A model generated the notes under the pieces. The model saw nothing but the letters and a program-made list of their open reading frames with translations. It was not told the DNA's origin and did not search any database. 64,000 nt of DNA from Liopterus haemorrhoidalis (Eukaryota; Arthropoda; Insecta; Coleoptera; Dytiscidae). Below are positions 63,840 to 64,000 of this stretch, piece by piece (within the stretch, counting starts at the first letter, position 1; every line of letters starts with the position of its first letter). The position numbers and the translations under genes were made by a program. The stretch lies in contig OZ020623.1 in the NCBI GenBank assembly GCA_963971575.1, positions 17,424,980-17,488,979 on the forward strand, written 5' to 3'.

Positions 63840-64000
63840 CTTTGAGCTAGATTCTCTTGGCAGTAAAGTCTCAAAAATACTCCTGTTCCTGTTATGAGCA
63901 TCGATATCTACATAGATGACACTCCATGAAGCACCCATCTCACCGAACAGGTTGCAGCCGTTGATAGCTTCCAGTGCGCTCTTTGCCATGCCGATGGAAC
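63840..64000 (-). CDS. PHKB: PHKB exon (first in window), 5' truncated by window edge
   Basis: Translation on the minus strand starts in mid exon with [18 protein letters not shown] and continues through [20 protein letters not shown] to RESSSK, where a GTACTT donor ends the exon in phase 0 at base 63840. The [10 protein letters not shown] and DAHNRNR segments are characteristic of the glucoamylase-like domain of phosphorylase kinase alpha and beta subunits. The right end is cut by the window, so neither the exon start nor upstream exons can be given. Confidence 0.93.

Larger units (their letters stand above)
24499..64000 (-). other. PHKB: Phosphorylase kinase regulatory subunit beta gene, 5' end outside window
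   Basis: This span contains nine coding exons on the minus strand: 64000-63840, 61005-60685, 56430-56170, 49381-49151, 45936-45633, 41011-40249, 33335-33143, 26554-26399 and 24663-24499. All have AG acceptors and GT donors and the reading phase is continuous, so they encode about 850 residues ending in a stop. The beta subunit is a non-catalytic scaffold and regulator of the (alpha beta gamma delta)4 kinase that activates glycogen phosphorylase in the cytoplasm. The order and wording of the segments follow the beta subunit as I remember it from vertebrates (Glyco_hydro_15-like N-terminal domain, then the regulatory C-terminal domain). About 200 N-terminal residues should lie beyond base 64000. 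Introns run from 1.7 to 6.9 kb and are full of transposons. The alpha subunit is the alternative, but the DAALL, EFP/EWP and TQTP-VEP-QIW segments favour beta. Confidence 0.93.

Noticed and set aside
24499..64000. Assignment to the phosphorylase kinase alpha subunit
   Set aside because: Conserved blocks such as the [15 protein letters not shown] region and the short final exon fit beta better. Alpha has a longer variable linker and different C-terminal blocks.

Overview
This looks like AT-rich nuclear DNA of an insect. The only host genes I can support are two spliced genes, both on the minus strand, and almost everything else is transposon-derived. The NADH dehydrogenase 2 fragment inserted at about 34.4-34.8 kb follows the ancestral insect mitochondrial order Ile-Gln-Met-ND2, and the transposon types (mariner/IS630, hAT, jockey-like LINEs, DUF4817-type transposases) are typical of insect genomes such as those of beetles. 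The exact order is an inference.

Gene 1 (24499-64000, minus, open at the right edge) is the regulatory beta subunit of phosphorylase kinase (PHKB). Nine exons were placed. Every splice junction has GT/AG ends and every phase matches, giving about 850 residues of the C-terminal part and a C-terminal Cys-Gln-Ile-Gln prenylation-type box. The introns are 1.7-6.9 kb long and filled with mobile elements, including a 5 kb nest in intron 8.

Gene 2 (5182-10082, minus) is the N-terminal part of a CYLD-like deubiquitinase, present twice in tandem. Each copy has a first exon starting with ATG and a second exon; together the pair encodes a CAP-Gly domain split at the same position. Both copies use a phase-0 intron and end in phase 1. 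No later exon (the USP domain) is seen in the leftmost 5.1 kb, so it should lie beyond the left edge.

Layout: 1-5.1 kb holds hAT MITEs, an internally deleted IS630-type element and dispersed repeats. 5.2-10.1 kb is the CYLD-like pair, with hAT MITEs in an intron. 10.3-19.1 kb is a nested block: a two-ORF LINE on the minus strand, broken by an apparently intact 1.3 kb mariner-like transposon, an oppositely oriented 5'-truncated jockey element and a 1.4 kb composite insertion. 19.4-21.8 kb has a perfect-TIR MITE and a LINE ORF1/ORF2 piece split by a solo LTR. 23.4-24.3 and 26.6-31.7 kb hold two foldback-like elements that carry the tail of a DUF4817-type transposase; the second contains a hAT which itself contains another hAT and a LINE. 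32-35 kb has an orphan first exon, transposase and MADF fragments, a hAT MITE and the mitochondrial insertion. 36.6-44.3 kb has Harbinger and hAT remains and three long inverted repeats, one with a solo LTR. 44.7-64 kb has mariner derivatives, two multi-copy MITE families, a THAP-domain element and further MITEs.

Most mobile-element calls rest on terminal inverted repeats and target-site duplications read directly from the sequence. Family names were not checked by database search. I found no novel coding system. The most unusual items are the duplicated CYLD-like CAP-Gly exon pair, the mitochondrial tRNA/ND2 insertion, the long-arm elements that keep only a transposase tail, and an unrelated-looking pair of hAT MITEs that share the same internal minisatellite.
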